Shown here: in pieces, positions 52,554-61,483 of the stretch
Layout: each line of letters opens with the position of its first letter
Numbering within the stretch: position 1 is the stretch's first letter
NCBI RefSeq assembly: GCF_006716085.1
Contig: NZ_VFON01000001.1
Coordinates: 1,488,001 to 1,552,000 of the forward strand
DNA length: 64,000 bases
Reading direction: 5' to 3'
DNA from: Leucobacter komagatae
GTDB taxonomy: Bacteria; Actinomycetota; Actinomycetes; Actinomycetales; Microbacteriaceae
Made by a program: the position numbers and the translations under genes
Notes under the pieces: model-generated
Seen by the model: only the letters and a program-made list of their open reading frames with translations
Database searches by the model: none
What the model was told of the DNA's origin: nothing

Positions 52554-54971
52554 ATGAGGCAGCACACAGATCGCGGCGCACACACGCAGCGCACCGTCGC
52601 GAAGCGCGTCGGCATGGGCCTTGCGGCTTGCGCAGCACTCGTCGTCGCCGCCCTGGGGGTCACCTCAACCATGGTCGGCGCAGTCTCAACTGACAGCTCC
52701 ACTGTCCACAACAGTCGGTTTGCGAAGTCGCTCCGAATTGACGCCGGGGTATACAACCTCGAGGCAACACCCGAGACTGGCGATGCGTTTGGCCCGGGCG
52801 CTGCGAGCGGCGTAGTTTCGTTCGCGACGCAGGCCGCGGCCGAGGAGCCCCTTTCGCTCGGTGTCGGCGACCAAATCGACACCGTCGTAGCGCTGCCAGC
52901 TGGTGTGCGACCGGTCGATCTACCGGCACCCGAAGCAGGCGACGGCTTCACCCGCGCTTGGACCAGCGCTGAGGCTGAGGGGCGACACACTGTGCGCGCT
53001 ACCACGACCATCACCCATGACAGGCCTGTCTCCCTTCCCGCCGCGTCATTCGCCATCGAGAGCGAGATCGCGGCCGTTGTACCGGAAGAGGCTCTCACCA
53101 TTCGGTCGACGACCGAAACCTCCGATGGGCTCACCAGCCTGCACCCGGACGACAGCGCCATCATGCCGATGGCCTGGAATGTGAAGACGGGTGTTTACGG
53201 GCTCGATGTGACAGGAACCTCGCCAGCAACAATGCAGGTTCAGGCCTCGACACACCCTGAAAGCAGCGGCGAAGACCTCTATCTTCGCCGCGGCGACGCC
53301 GTAGCCACCACCTTCACGCTGCCAAGCGGCGTCACCCCCGGTCAGCTTCCAGAAAGCACTACGGACAACGGCTTCGAAACCGTCTGGTCGAGCTCTTCCA
53401 CAGGGGGCGTCTCGACCGTCACCGTCGCCCAGACCGCAACGGCACCGCGAACCACGCTCGAACAACAACTCCACTCGATTCCTGTCGAGGTCTCGAGCGA
53501 CGCGTGGCTAGAGGGGTACACAGTGGCCGCCTCCATCGCTCTCCCCGAGCGTTTTCTGAGCAACCAGGTTCGCAGCGAGGCGCAGATCCCAGGGCGGCTC
53601 CTGGGCCAAGCTCCGCAGCGTATCGCCGCGGGCGGCGGCCACTCAACCGCTCTCGGCGCTGACGGCGAAACCGCATTCGGATGGGGCGCGAACCGCTTTG
53701 GGCAAGCTGGAACCGGATCGAGCGCTGCCGTGGAATCCGCTGTCACGCCACTTGACATGCGAGGTGCGACCCCGTTCAAGCAAGTCTCCGCTGGAGCAGA
53801 CCACACGCTGGCGCTGGGATTCGACGGCCACATCTACGGATGGGGAAGCGACGAGCAGGGCAAGACCGGCATAGACAAGTTCTCGCAGCACTACAAGTCC
53901 CCACTGCCAGCAGTGCCCTACCGCGGGGTGACTTACACCCAGGTTTCTGCAGGAGCACAGCACTCGCTCGCCCTCGACACCGACGGCCGAATCTGGGGCT
54001 GGGGCTCGGGAGCGGAGGGCGCCACCGGCTCGAGGGCAGAACCGAACGGGTATCTCGCGCCCTCCTTGCTTGAGCAGCCGAAAGGACTGAAGTTTGTCTC
54101 GGTAGAGGCCGGAAGCCAGTCAACGTACGCCATTGATACCGAGGGCCGGGTCTGGGTCATGGGCACCAACCGGCAGGGCCAATTGGGCCTCGGACAGTCT
54201 GTGCGTAAGACCAACACGCTCACGCAGCTGCCGATGCCAGGTGACGCCCGAATCGTCCAGATCGCGGCAAACAGTAGTTCGAACGCGCAACAGACCCTTG
54301 CGCTCACGGACACCGGTGAGATCATCGCGTGGGGCCTCAACGAGGCAGGCGAAGCAGGGCTCGCACTTGATGGTTCGACCTCGTCAATTTACTGGGAGCC
54401 GAAAAAGATTCAGCAGCCTGAGGGCGTGCGCTTCGTCAAGCTTGCTGCCGGCGAGGGCCGCTCCATGGGCCTCAGCACCCGCGGCCAGGTGTACTCCTGG
54501 GGCGCTCAGGCGCTCGGCTATGAGGCTCCTGCGCAGTCCTCGTTGCCTCTTCTCGTACCGCTCCCCGCGATTCCAGGTGGGTACACCGACATCGCGGCAG
54601 GACAAATCCACTCGTTCGCGCTCGGAGCGAACAATGAGCTCTACGGTTGGGGCTGGCAAACTGACGGTCGGCTCGGAAACGCCAAGCAGGGGCTTCAGGC
54701 CACGCCGATCCTTATCGAGCTTGATGCAGCGGCCAAGACAGCGAGCACTCTCGCCGAAGAACCAACGCCCGGCGAAGAACCCGTTCTCGACGACGGCGCA
54801 GATGCAGCCGGTGACATCAGCGACACAGAGGGAAACGAAGAGCCGTCTGCCGACGAGACGTCACCGGGCGTCGAAACCCCGGACGCCCCGGCTGCGGAGG
54901 CAACGGAAAGTTCGCACAAGCCCCTCGGGCGCACACCCGGAGTAGCCGGCCGCGAATCCCCAAGCGAGTAG
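52554..54971 (+). CDS. Secreted RCC1-repeat (seven-bladed propeller) protein, copy B
   Basis: 805 residues from ATG 52554 with AAGGGGG upstream. The signal region ('ALVVAALGVTSTMVGAVST') and following 'DSSTVHNSRFAKSLRIDAG' resemble a SipW-type leader, as in copy A. Two related N-terminal units ('AGVYNLEATP', 'TGVYGLDVTG') precede seven RCC1 repeats such as 'GADHTLALGFDGHIYGWG' and 'GAQHSLALDTDGRIWGWG'. After the propeller there is only an acidic/proline-rich tail ('PTPGEEPVLDDGADAAGD'), with no counterpart of the extra C-terminal domain of copy A. No anchor motif. It probably works with the divergent Ig-repeat protein. Confidence 0.86.
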   Translation: MRQHTDRGAHTQRTVAKRVGMGLAACAALVVAALGVTSTMVGAVSTDSSTVHNSRFAKSLRIDAGVYNLEATPETGDAFGPGAASGVVSFATQAAAEEPLSLGVGDQIDTVVALPAGVRPVDLPAPEAGDGFTRAWTSAEAEGRHTVRATTTITHDRPVSLPAASFAIESEIAAVVPEEALTIRSTTETSDGLTSLHPDDSAIMPMAWNVKTGVYGLDVTGTSPATMQVQASTHPESSGEDLYLRRGDAVATTFTLPSGVTPGQLPESTTDNGFETVWSSSSTGGVSTVTVAQTATAPRTTLEQQLHSIPVEVSSDAWLEGYTVAASIALPERFLSNQVRSEAQIPGRLLGQAPQRIAAGGGHSTALGADGETAFGWGANRFGQAGTGSSAAVESAVTPLDMRGATPFKQVSAGADHTLALGFDGHIYGWGSDEQGKTGIDKFSQHYKSPLPAVPYRGVTYTQVSAGAQHSLALDTDGRIWGWGSGAEGATGSRAEPNGYLAPSLLEQPKGLKFVSVEAGSQSTYAIDTEGRVWVMGTNRQGQLGLGQSVRKTNTLTQLPMPGDARIVQIAANSSSNAQQTLALTDTGEIIAWGLNEAGEAGLALDGSTSSIYWEPKKIQQPEGVRFVKLAAGEGRSMGLSTRGQVYSWGAQALGYEAPAQSSLPLLVPLPAIPGGYTDIAAGQIHSFALGANNELYGWGWQTDGRLGNAKQGLQATPILIELDAAAKTASTLAEEPTPGEEPVLDDGADAAGDISDTEGNEEPSADETSPGVETPDAPAAEATESSHKPLGRTPGVAGRESPSE

Positions 54972-54982
54972 CACCGGGCGCC

Positions 54983-55615
54983 TCAACTTGCCCCGGTAAC
55001 GACCTCGGGGTGTGAGCCCAGCAGGCTTTCCTGTTCGCGCCACGACAGCCCAGCGATGCTCAGTACGACTTTGATCACGGTCGTCGCGTCAGCGCCAGCA
55101 ACCACCCGATCATCGCGGAGAGCGGCCTTCGCAGCTTCCTCGATGAGCAACGCGAGCACATCTGCCGCCAAGTCCGCGCGGAGTGTGCCCGAGTCGATCC
55201 CTTCGAGAGTGACCGTCGAAAGTCGTTTTCGAAGGGCAGCAAACGCCTCAGCAGACTCTCGCCGGTACTGCTCGACCGAAGCGATGTTCACTGAGGCGCG
55301 AACGGTGAGCTGCGCCCGCCACAACCCAGTCGCAAGTTGCGCGAGGGCAAGGCGTGCGTCAGAACTCAGCGCGTCGCCCTCAGCGATCGCGTCGAACTCG
55401 CGGGCCCCGTCAGCGATCACCTCGCGAACAAGCGCGTCGCGGTCTGGGAAGTGCCCGTACACCGCCCGCCGGGTGAGCCCGGCGGCCTGCGCGATGGTGT
55501 CGAGCGAGGCCGCGGCGTTCTCCGCGATTGCCGCGCGGGCGGCGCGCAAAAGTAGCTCGCGGTTCTTCGTCGCATCTTTCCTGCGGCCGTCGAGCGGCGT
55601 TTCCTGTATCGACAT
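54983..55615 (-). CDS. TetR-family regulator
   Basis: 210 residues. The helix-turn-helix is at residues about 29-62 ('TIAQAAGLTRRAVYGHFPDRDALVREV'), followed by a mostly helical ligand domain. It follows the two YhgE/Pip genes by 10 bp on the same strand, so it is the last gene of that operon and probably acts on the palindrome at 60563-60584. Its 3' end is only 11 bp from the convergent RCC1 gene, leaving no room for a terminator. Confidence 0.88.
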   Translation of the reverse strand: MSIQETPLDGRRKDATKNRELLLRAARAAIAENAAASLDTIAQAAGLTRRAVYGHFPDRDALVREVIADGAREFDAIAEGDALSSDARLALAQLATGLWRAQLTVRASVNIASVEQYRRESAEAFAALRKRLSTVTLEGIDSGTLRADLAADVLALLIEEAAKAALRDDRVVAGADATTVIKVVLSIAGLSWREQESLLGSHPEVVTGAS

Positions 55616-55625
55616 GCTCAGGCCG

Positions 55626-57812
55626 TCACATCAGCTTCGTTGACTCGAGTGCATCCATGAGCTTCCGGTTGAACGGGATCATGGGCCGCCGCAGCACGAG
55701 CCCGAGTAGCAGGGCGGGGACGACGAAGAGCAGCAGCATCCCGAGCGCGATCCAGAAGTCGCCGCCGTAGACACCGGCGACCGCGGCGCGCAGCGCCTGG
55801 ATCGCGTAGGTCGCTGGGAGGAACGGGCTGATGTTCTGGAACCACTGAGGGAGCAGCTCCAGCGGGTACGCGCCGCCAGATCCAGAGATTTGGATCACGA
55901 GCAAGAGCACCGCGAGCGCCTTGCCCGCGTTACCGAACGCGACAACGAACGTGTAGATGATGATCGTGAAGACGAGCGAGATCACCCACCCCGCGAGAAT
56001 GAGTAGCAGCGGGTGCGCCGGTTCGATCTGCACGAAGAGCACGAGCCCGAGCGTGAGGACGGTGCTCTGGGCAAGCCCGACAAGCGCGAAGACGCCGTAG
56101 CGCCCCAGATACTTCTGGGTCGGAGTGAGTTCTGGCCGGTCTGGCAGCGACTCCTCGTTCACGTCGACGCGGATGGTGACGGTCATGAGCAGCGCCCCGA
56201 CCCACAGCGCGAGCACGCTGTAGAGCGGCGCCATGCCCGCGCCGAACCCGACGATTGGGAACACCGCGGTGCGTTCGACCCGCAGGGGCTCGGCGAGCGA
56301 GGTCGCAAGCACGGCTGGGCCGGCGCCGATGATCTCAGAGATCTCGCTGAGGTCGCCGGTGTCGGCGGCCTTCGCGATCGCGCGCTGCAGCTCGCCAAAC
56401 TTGTCGGCGGTCTCGTTCAGCGAGGTCGCGAGCTTCGTCGTGGCCTCGCCCGACTCGGTGAGCACCGTGCGGACGGAGCCGGCGGCGCCAGCGAGCCCCG
56501 ACGAAGACCCGGCAAGGCTGTCGCGGATGCCGGCGATGTCGCCGCTGATCGTGTCGAGCGTGCCGGCGAGGGCGTCGAGCTGCGGCTTCAGACCCGAGGC
56601 GTACGCGTCCTTCGCGTCGGTCACCGCTTTCTTAGCTTCGGCCACCGCCGCGGCGATGGCGTCGTGCGACTCCTGCGCGGATCCCGATCCGTTCGCAATA
56701 TCTGCCGCCGACTGGCGCATGCGGTCGCGCACGCCCTCCTGCCGAGCGATCGACTCGTCGAGGCTCGTCAGCACGCGGGCAAACCCGGCCTGGCCCGACT
56801 CGGGTACGAGCGGCTGCACCTCGTCGACGAGCTTCTGCTTGAGGGCGGTTGTCTGGTCGATTTGCACCTGCACCGAGTCGGCGAGGGAGTTCAGCGCGGC
56901 CGCCTGGCTGCCACCGACCTTCCCCGCCTGTGCATAGAGCTCGTCGATTCGCGCCGCGACGGCATCGTAGCTGCCCGCCGTCGCGCCGAGCGCGTCGACG
57001 AGCGACTGGGTCGCGCCCTGCAGCGCCCCCTTCAGGTCTCCGACCGCGGCCGAGCCGCTGCCAAGCGCCGTCGAGCTGTCGTCAAACGCGGCACCGGCGG
57101 CCGAGACAAGCGACTCGGCACTGTCGACGAGCGGCACGCTCGATTCGACGAGAGCGCTAAGCGTTTCGGCGGTACGGGCCCCGCCGCGCAGTTGCGTCGC
57201 GATGTTCCCGATCCGCGACTCGACGCGAGTGAGCGCCGCCTGCGTGTTGTCGTCGGTGAGATAGTCGGAGACCGACGAGACGAGGCTGAGCGCGACCTCG
57301 CTCAGCGTCACAGTGAACGCCTCGCTAATCTGCGACGACACCCCCTCGGCGCCCTGCTCGGTGATCTTCGGCGCGAGGGCGTTCTTCTTCTCGTTCGTGT
57401 AGAACTTGATGCTCGTCCGGTCCGCCCCGTCCGCGTAGAACGTGAGCATGTCAGAGCTGAACGAGGGGGGAAGCACGATCGCGGCGTAGTACGCGCCCGA
57501 CTTCGTGCCGTCGATCGCGTCTTCCTTCGTCGTGATGACCCAGTCGAGCCCGTCGTTCGCGCGCAGCTCCGAGAGCACCTGCTCGCCGACGTTGATCGGG
57601 ATGGGCATGAGGTCGCTCTGGAAACCGGCATCAGTGCTCGCGACGGCGACCTTCAGGTTGCTTGTGTTTGCGAACGGGTCCCAGCTCGCGATCACGTTGA
57701 ACCAGGTGAACAGCGACGGGATAATCACGAGGCCGAAGAGCACGATCGACGCCATCACGTTGCGGGTCGCGTGGCGCAGGTCGCGCCTCATGAGGCTCAG
57801 TACGTTGTTCAT
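55626..57812 (-). CDS. YhgE/Pip-family membrane protein (second of pair)
   Basis: 728 residues. An N-terminal TM ('VMASIVLFGLVIIPSLFTWFNVIASWDPFANTSN' area, residues about 18-50) precedes a long extracytoplasmic alpha-helical region (about 150-490) with coiled-coil-like heptads, then five or six TM helices near the C-terminus containing 'FALVGLAQSTVLTLGLVLFVQ'. This is the YhgE/Pip (phage infection protein, ABC-2-like) layout. Members are implicated in phage receptor or T7SS-linked roles in Gram-positives. ATG 57812 overlaps the preceding gene by 4 bp. Confidence 0.85.
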   Translation of the reverse strand: MNNVLSLMRRDLRHATRNVMASIVLFGLVIIPSLFTWFNVIASWDPFANTSNLKVAVASTDAGFQSDLMPIPINVGEQVLSELRANDGLDWVITTKEDAIDGTKSGAYYAAIVLPPSFSSDMLTFYADGADRTSIKFYTNEKKNALAPKITEQGAEGVSSQISEAFTVTLSEVALSLVSSVSDYLTDDNTQAALTRVESRIGNIATQLRGGARTAETLSALVESSVPLVDSAESLVSAAGAAFDDSSTALGSGSAAVGDLKGALQGATQSLVDALGATAGSYDAVAARIDELYAQAGKVGGSQAAALNSLADSVQVQIDQTTALKQKLVDEVQPLVPESGQAGFARVLTSLDESIARQEGVRDRMRQSAADIANGSGSAQESHDAIAAAVAEAKKAVTDAKDAYASGLKPQLDALAGTLDTISGDIAGIRDSLAGSSSGLAGAAGSVRTVLTESGEATTKLATSLNETADKFGELQRAIAKAADTGDLSEISEIIGAGPAVLATSLAEPLRVERTAVFPIVGFGAGMAPLYSVLALWVGALLMTVTIRVDVNEESLPDRPELTPTQKYLGRYGVFALVGLAQSTVLTLGLVLFVQIEPAHPLLLILAGWVISLVFTIIIYTFVVAFGNAGKALAVLLLVIQISGSGGAYPLELLPQWFQNISPFLPATYAIQALRAAVAGVYGGDFWIALGMLLLFVVPALLLGLVLRRPMIPFNRKLMDALESTKLM

Positions 57813-60544
57813 GCGCGCGGCCCTCCCTCGCTTGTGTCGGTCGTATCGTTTGTCTGCTCGGGTGCGTCGCCGAAGAGCTCGGCCATCACGTCATCGATGT
57901 CTTCGCCCTGCGACGGCGCGTCACCTCCCGGGCTCGCGGCCCCGCTCACCGCGAGCGGCACCGTCTCCGGCAGCGCGGTGGCGAGCGCCATTTCAGGATC
58001 GGTGTGCAGCCCCGTGCGGTCGGTGAGCACGGCGTCGCGCAGCTCGTCGTCGTCGAGCGTCGCAACCTCCCGGGCGTGCAGGAAGCTCTGCTTGATGTAC
58101 TCGATGACGACGAGGAAGCCCATGATGATGAGGCACCAGAGCACCCACACCCCGAGCAGCGGGGCCTTGCCGCCCGGCAGCGCCCACGCGATCACCCCGA
58201 TCACGACCATGCCGACCGCGCCCACGATGAGGGTGGCTCGCAGCATCGCCGGGTAGTGCTGGGTGAAGGGCTTCGCCCTCCGCTCGAGGTCTTCGCGGTA
58301 CTCGCCCCGGTTCTGCATCGCGTGAATCACGTCGCTCAGGCGGTAGCCCGACCCGACGACCTGCACCTTTTCGCCGATGAGCAGATCGGTCGACGCGATC
58401 TGGCGGTTGAAGAGCAGGTTGAAGTTCGCGAGGCGGCGGCGCAGCACGAGCCCGAGCACGATGGCGAGCAGACCCATGAGCGCGAGCACTCCGACGAAGC
58501 GCCAGTAGTGGCCACCGTAGAACCCGGCGATGGTCTCGCGCATCGCGTCGATGCCGTACGAGAACGGCAGGAACGGGTAGATGGCGCGGAAGAAGCCCGG
58601 CATGAGTTCGATCGGGTAGAGCCCCGAGGCGCCAGGGATCTGCATGATGACGAGCAGCACACAGAGCCCCCGCCCAACGTGCCCGAAGGCGACGGAGAGC
58701 GCGTAGATGATGCTCACATAGACCAAGGCTGTGAACACGCCCGTCGCGACGTAGGCCACGGCGCTCACGGTCTGGATCCCGATCACGAGGTTGCCGATAC
58801 ACACGATGAGCGCTTGGAGCGCGGCGAGCGTCGCGAGCAGGAAGAACCTGCCGAAGTAAGCCTGGCGCACGGTAACCTCGCGCAAGCCCTCGGTGTCGAC
58901 CTCGATCTTAAAAATGACCATGAGCACGAACGCGCCGATCCACAGCGACAGGTTCGTGAACAGCGCCGCCATCGCGGAACCGTACGCGTTGATTGGGAAG
59001 ACGACCTGCTCGTCGACGGTGACGGGCGACGCGACGAACTCGGCGATCTGCGCGGGTTCGAGCCCGGTGAGGGTGTTCAGCGTTCCCCACTCTGACGCGG
59101 CCCCGAGCGCGAGCACGTCGGCGCGCGCCGTCGTGACTCCGCCCCGAATACCGTTCAGGTCAGCCTTGAAGCTGTCGAGCGCCTCGCCCGTCGAGCCGAG
59201 CTGGGTATCGATGCCGCCGAGCAGCGAGTCAGCCTGCTCAAGCACAGCCTGCTGCGCGGTGAGGGCCGACGCGAAGGCGCCCGCGCTCGCTGACAGCTGC
59301 GACATCGCTGCGTTGAGCGTCGGCACCGTGCTGCTGAGCACCTGCCGCATCCCCGCGGCCGCGGTGCGCGTATCCTTCATAGCTTGGCTCAGCGCGGTCG
59401 ACGCATCGGAGACCGCTTGCAGGGCGCCGGACGCGTCGGTGTTCGCCTGCTGGAGCTTCCCCAGCACCTCGCCGTGCGCCGCGTTCTGCGCTTTGAGCGC
59501 GTCGAGGGCGCTCTGGAGCTGCCCAACCACGGGCGAGGTCGGGTCAGCCTGGTCGACGAGATCCTGCAGCTGCGCGATGGCCTTGTCATTCGCGTCGATG
59601 ACGGCCGTGATCTCGGTGATCGACGCGTCGATGCGCACGTTCGCCTGCTTCAGCTGCTGCGTGAGCTCGGCGACCGACGCGTTCGCCGAGCCGGCCGCGT
59701 CCGCAAGCGCCGTGGTCCCCGTGAGGTAGGCCGAGGTCGCGGCGTCACCGAACGCGACGACCTGCTGCTGCGTCTCAGCAACGATCGCCTGCGCCTGGCG
59801 TACGCCGACCTGCACGTCTCCGAGCGTCGCGCCAACGTCAACGAGTGTTGCCCGCGTCGAGGCGAGCGAGTCGCGCGATGTATCGAGGCCCTGGCGCATC
59901 TTGTCGATGTTCTTGTCAGCCTCGTCGAGTGTCTTCGTCGTGCGGTCGAAGGCATTGAGTGTGTCGTTGCGGGCGTTCAAGAGCTTGAGCTCGACCGAAT
60001 CGCCCGCGTCTTTCACGGCCTCGGTCGCGGCTTTCGCGACCTGCTCTTTGAAGGCGCTCGTGATCTGCTTATCGAGGGTTGACGCGCCGACGTCGGTGAT
60101 CTTCGGCGCGATGGCGCTTGCCTTCTCGTTCACGAAGTACTGGAGCGCGGGCTGCGTGAAGTCGCCAGAGGTCATGCTGAGGAGGTCGCTGCTGAAGTCT
60201 TCTGGGATGACGATGGTCGCGTAGACGTCGCCGCGCTTGACCGCTTCTTTGGCCTTCGCCTCGCTCATGAACTGCCAGCCCAACTGGTCGTTGGCCTTCA
60301 GCTGGTCGACGACCTGGTCGCCGATGTTCACCTCGCCCGTGAGCTCAGACTTCGCGCCAGAGTCGAGGTTCGCGACGGCGATGTTGACGTTCGCGGTGTT
60401 TGCGTACGGGTCCCAGAACGCGTTGATGTTGAACCACGCGTAGAGGGCAGGCGTGATGAGGATACCGATGACGATAACCCAGCTTTTCCGCTGTCGGGCG
60501 AGCCGCCCGACGTCTCTCCGAAAGATATTCCAACTTTGCCGCAC
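57809..60544 (-). CDS. YhgE/Pip-family membrane protein (first of pair)
   Basis: 911 residues from GTG 60544. The N-terminal TM 'WVIVIGILITPALYAWFNI' is followed by the 'AFWDPYANTANVNIAVANLD' motif of the family, a long helical extracytoplasmic region, and about six C-terminal TM helices. Two further TM segments near residues 790-845 and an acidic tail of about 70 residues ('TDRTGLHTDPEMA...') extend it beyond copy two. There is no good Shine-Dalgarno; TACACT six bases before the GTG suggests a leaderless mRNA. Confidence 0.85.
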   Translation of the reverse strand: MRQSWNIFRRDVGRLARQRKSWVIVIGILITPALYAWFNINAFWDPYANTANVNIAVANLDSGAKSELTGEVNIGDQVVDQLKANDQLGWQFMSEAKAKEAVKRGDVYATIVIPEDFSSDLLSMTSGDFTQPALQYFVNEKASAIAPKITDVGASTLDKQITSAFKEQVAKAATEAVKDAGDSVELKLLNARNDTLNAFDRTTKTLDEADKNIDKMRQGLDTSRDSLASTRATLVDVGATLGDVQVGVRQAQAIVAETQQQVVAFGDAATSAYLTGTTALADAAGSANASVAELTQQLKQANVRIDASITEITAVIDANDKAIAQLQDLVDQADPTSPVVGQLQSALDALKAQNAAHGEVLGKLQQANTDASGALQAVSDASTALSQAMKDTRTAAAGMRQVLSSTVPTLNAAMSQLSASAGAFASALTAQQAVLEQADSLLGGIDTQLGSTGEALDSFKADLNGIRGGVTTARADVLALGAASEWGTLNTLTGLEPAQIAEFVASPVTVDEQVVFPINAYGSAMAALFTNLSLWIGAFVLMVIFKIEVDTEGLREVTVRQAYFGRFFLLATLAALQALIVCIGNLVIGIQTVSAVAYVATGVFTALVYVSIIYALSVAFGHVGRGLCVLLVIMQIPGASGLYPIELMPGFFRAIYPFLPFSYGIDAMRETIAGFYGGHYWRFVGVLALMGLLAIVLGLVLRRRLANFNLLFNRQIASTDLLIGEKVQVVGSGYRLSDVIHAMQNRGEYREDLERRAKPFTQHYPAMLRATLIVGAVGMVVIGVIAWALPGGKAPLLGVWVLWCLIIMGFLVVIEYIKQSFLHAREVATLDDDELRDAVLTDRTGLHTDPEMALATALPETVPLAVSGAASPGGDAPSQGEDIDDVMAELFGDAPEQTNDTTDTSEGGPRA

Positions 60545-60562
60545 CGAAACAGTGTACCCGAT

Positions 60563-60584
60563 ACTTGCACATCGCTGTGCAAGT
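60563..60584 (-). promoter_or_regulatory. Perfect palindrome at the YhgE/TetR operon promoter
   Basis: Nine-bp arms ACTTGCACA/TGTGCAAGT around TCGC, 19 bp upstream of the first YhgE start and overlapping the expected -35/-10 area. The size and symmetry suit a TetR operator, presumably for the TetR encoded last in the operon. Confidence 0.65.
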
Positions 60585-60615
60585 TGTTTTTGCGGCGGGC
60601 GAACCTGTCGCCCGG

Positions 60616-61419
60616 TCAGGTCACCGTGCCGCTTGCTCGGGCGTCGCGGAGTGCATTCTCGAGGTGCTCACGGTTAATTCGCGCGTGCACCCTCCCGACC
60701 TCGTGCGCGCGCGGCGAATCGCCTGCCGAAATCGCCTCGAACAGGAGCTCGTGGTCGCGAAGCGCGCGCGCCTCCATATCGCGCCGGCCACGTTCGCTCC
60801 CCCACGGGTGCGCCGGCGCCGAGAGGTGGATTTGGGATTCGAGCGAGAACAACAGCCCGGCGAGCGCCGGGCTGTTGGCAGCTTCGGTAATCGCGAGGTG
60901 AAACGCCTCGTCGGCCTTCTGGGCAGCGCGGCCTGACTCGGCTTCACGGTACCCGTCGAGGCGCTCGCGAAGCACCTCGACGTCCGCCGCGGTGCGCCTA
61001 TCTGCCGCGGCCGCTGCGATCGCTCCGTGCATCCACGTTTGCGCTTCGTGCTGATCAATCAGCCGATCCCACGTCGCCGAAAGCACCCTCGCGATCGACG
61101 CGCGGGCATCGTCAGTCGTGGGTTCGACGACGAAGTTGCCACCGCCGCGGCCCTGCTGTTTGCGAATGAGCCCGAGCCCCACGAGCCGCTCAATTGCCGC
61201 GCGCACGGTCACCCGACCGACGCCGAGCATTGCCGCGAGTTCGCGCTCCGCCGGGAGACGAGCGCCAGGAAGATAGTCCCCCACAGCAAGCGCCGTAACG
61301 AGCCGGTCGGCAATCTCGTCAGCGAGCGTCTGCGCCGGCCCGGTCTCCACGCGAGCAGAGACGAGCTGCCGCCCACCACGCTGGTCCGCCTCGAATGCCA
61401 TAGCTCCATTAACCCACAC
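60616..61419 (-). CDS. GntR-family (FCD/FadR subfamily) regulator
   Basis: 267 residues from GTG 61419, or 261 from ATG 61401. The winged helix is 'LAAMLGVGRVTVRAAIERLVGLGLIRKQQGRGGGNFV' area (residues about 62-100), followed by an FCD domain with 'AFHLAITEAANSPALAGLLFSLESQIHLSAP'. It is divergent from an iminopeptidase-like gene, with a perfect inverted repeat between them, so it probably represses both. The operator begins 2 bp before the GTG, which favours either a leaderless start or the ATG at 61401. Confidence 0.88.
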   Translation of the reverse strand: MWVNGAMAFEADQRGGRQLVSARVETGPAQTLADEIADRLVTALAVGDYLPGARLPAERELAAMLGVGRVTVRAAIERLVGLGLIRKQQGRGGGNFVVEPTTDDARASIARVLSATWDRLIDQHEAQTWMHGAIAAAAADRRTAADVEVLRERLDGYREAESGRAAQKADEAFHLAITEAANSPALAGLLFSLESQIHLSAPAHPWGSERGRRDMEARALRDHELLFEAISAGDSPRAHEVGRVHARINREHLENALRDARASGTVT

Positions 61420-61420
61420 T

Positions 61421-61447
61421 CAAAAGGTCTCATGATGGAACCTTTTG
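61421..61447. promoter_or_regulatory. Operator-like inverted repeat between gntR and the hydrolase gene
   Basis: CAAAAGGT and ACCTTTTG are perfect 8-bp arms with an 11-nt spacer. The site lies in the divergent promoter, consistent with autoregulation by the GntR protein. Confidence 0.6.
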
Positions 61448-61483
61448 TGCAATGATGTGTCTATCACGATCAAAGGAGTTCCT

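Noticed and set aside
56013..58256. Plus-strand open frame of about 750 codons opposite the YhgE/Pip genes
   Set aside because: No recognisable domain; high GC at codon position three on the minus strand produces long antisense frames.
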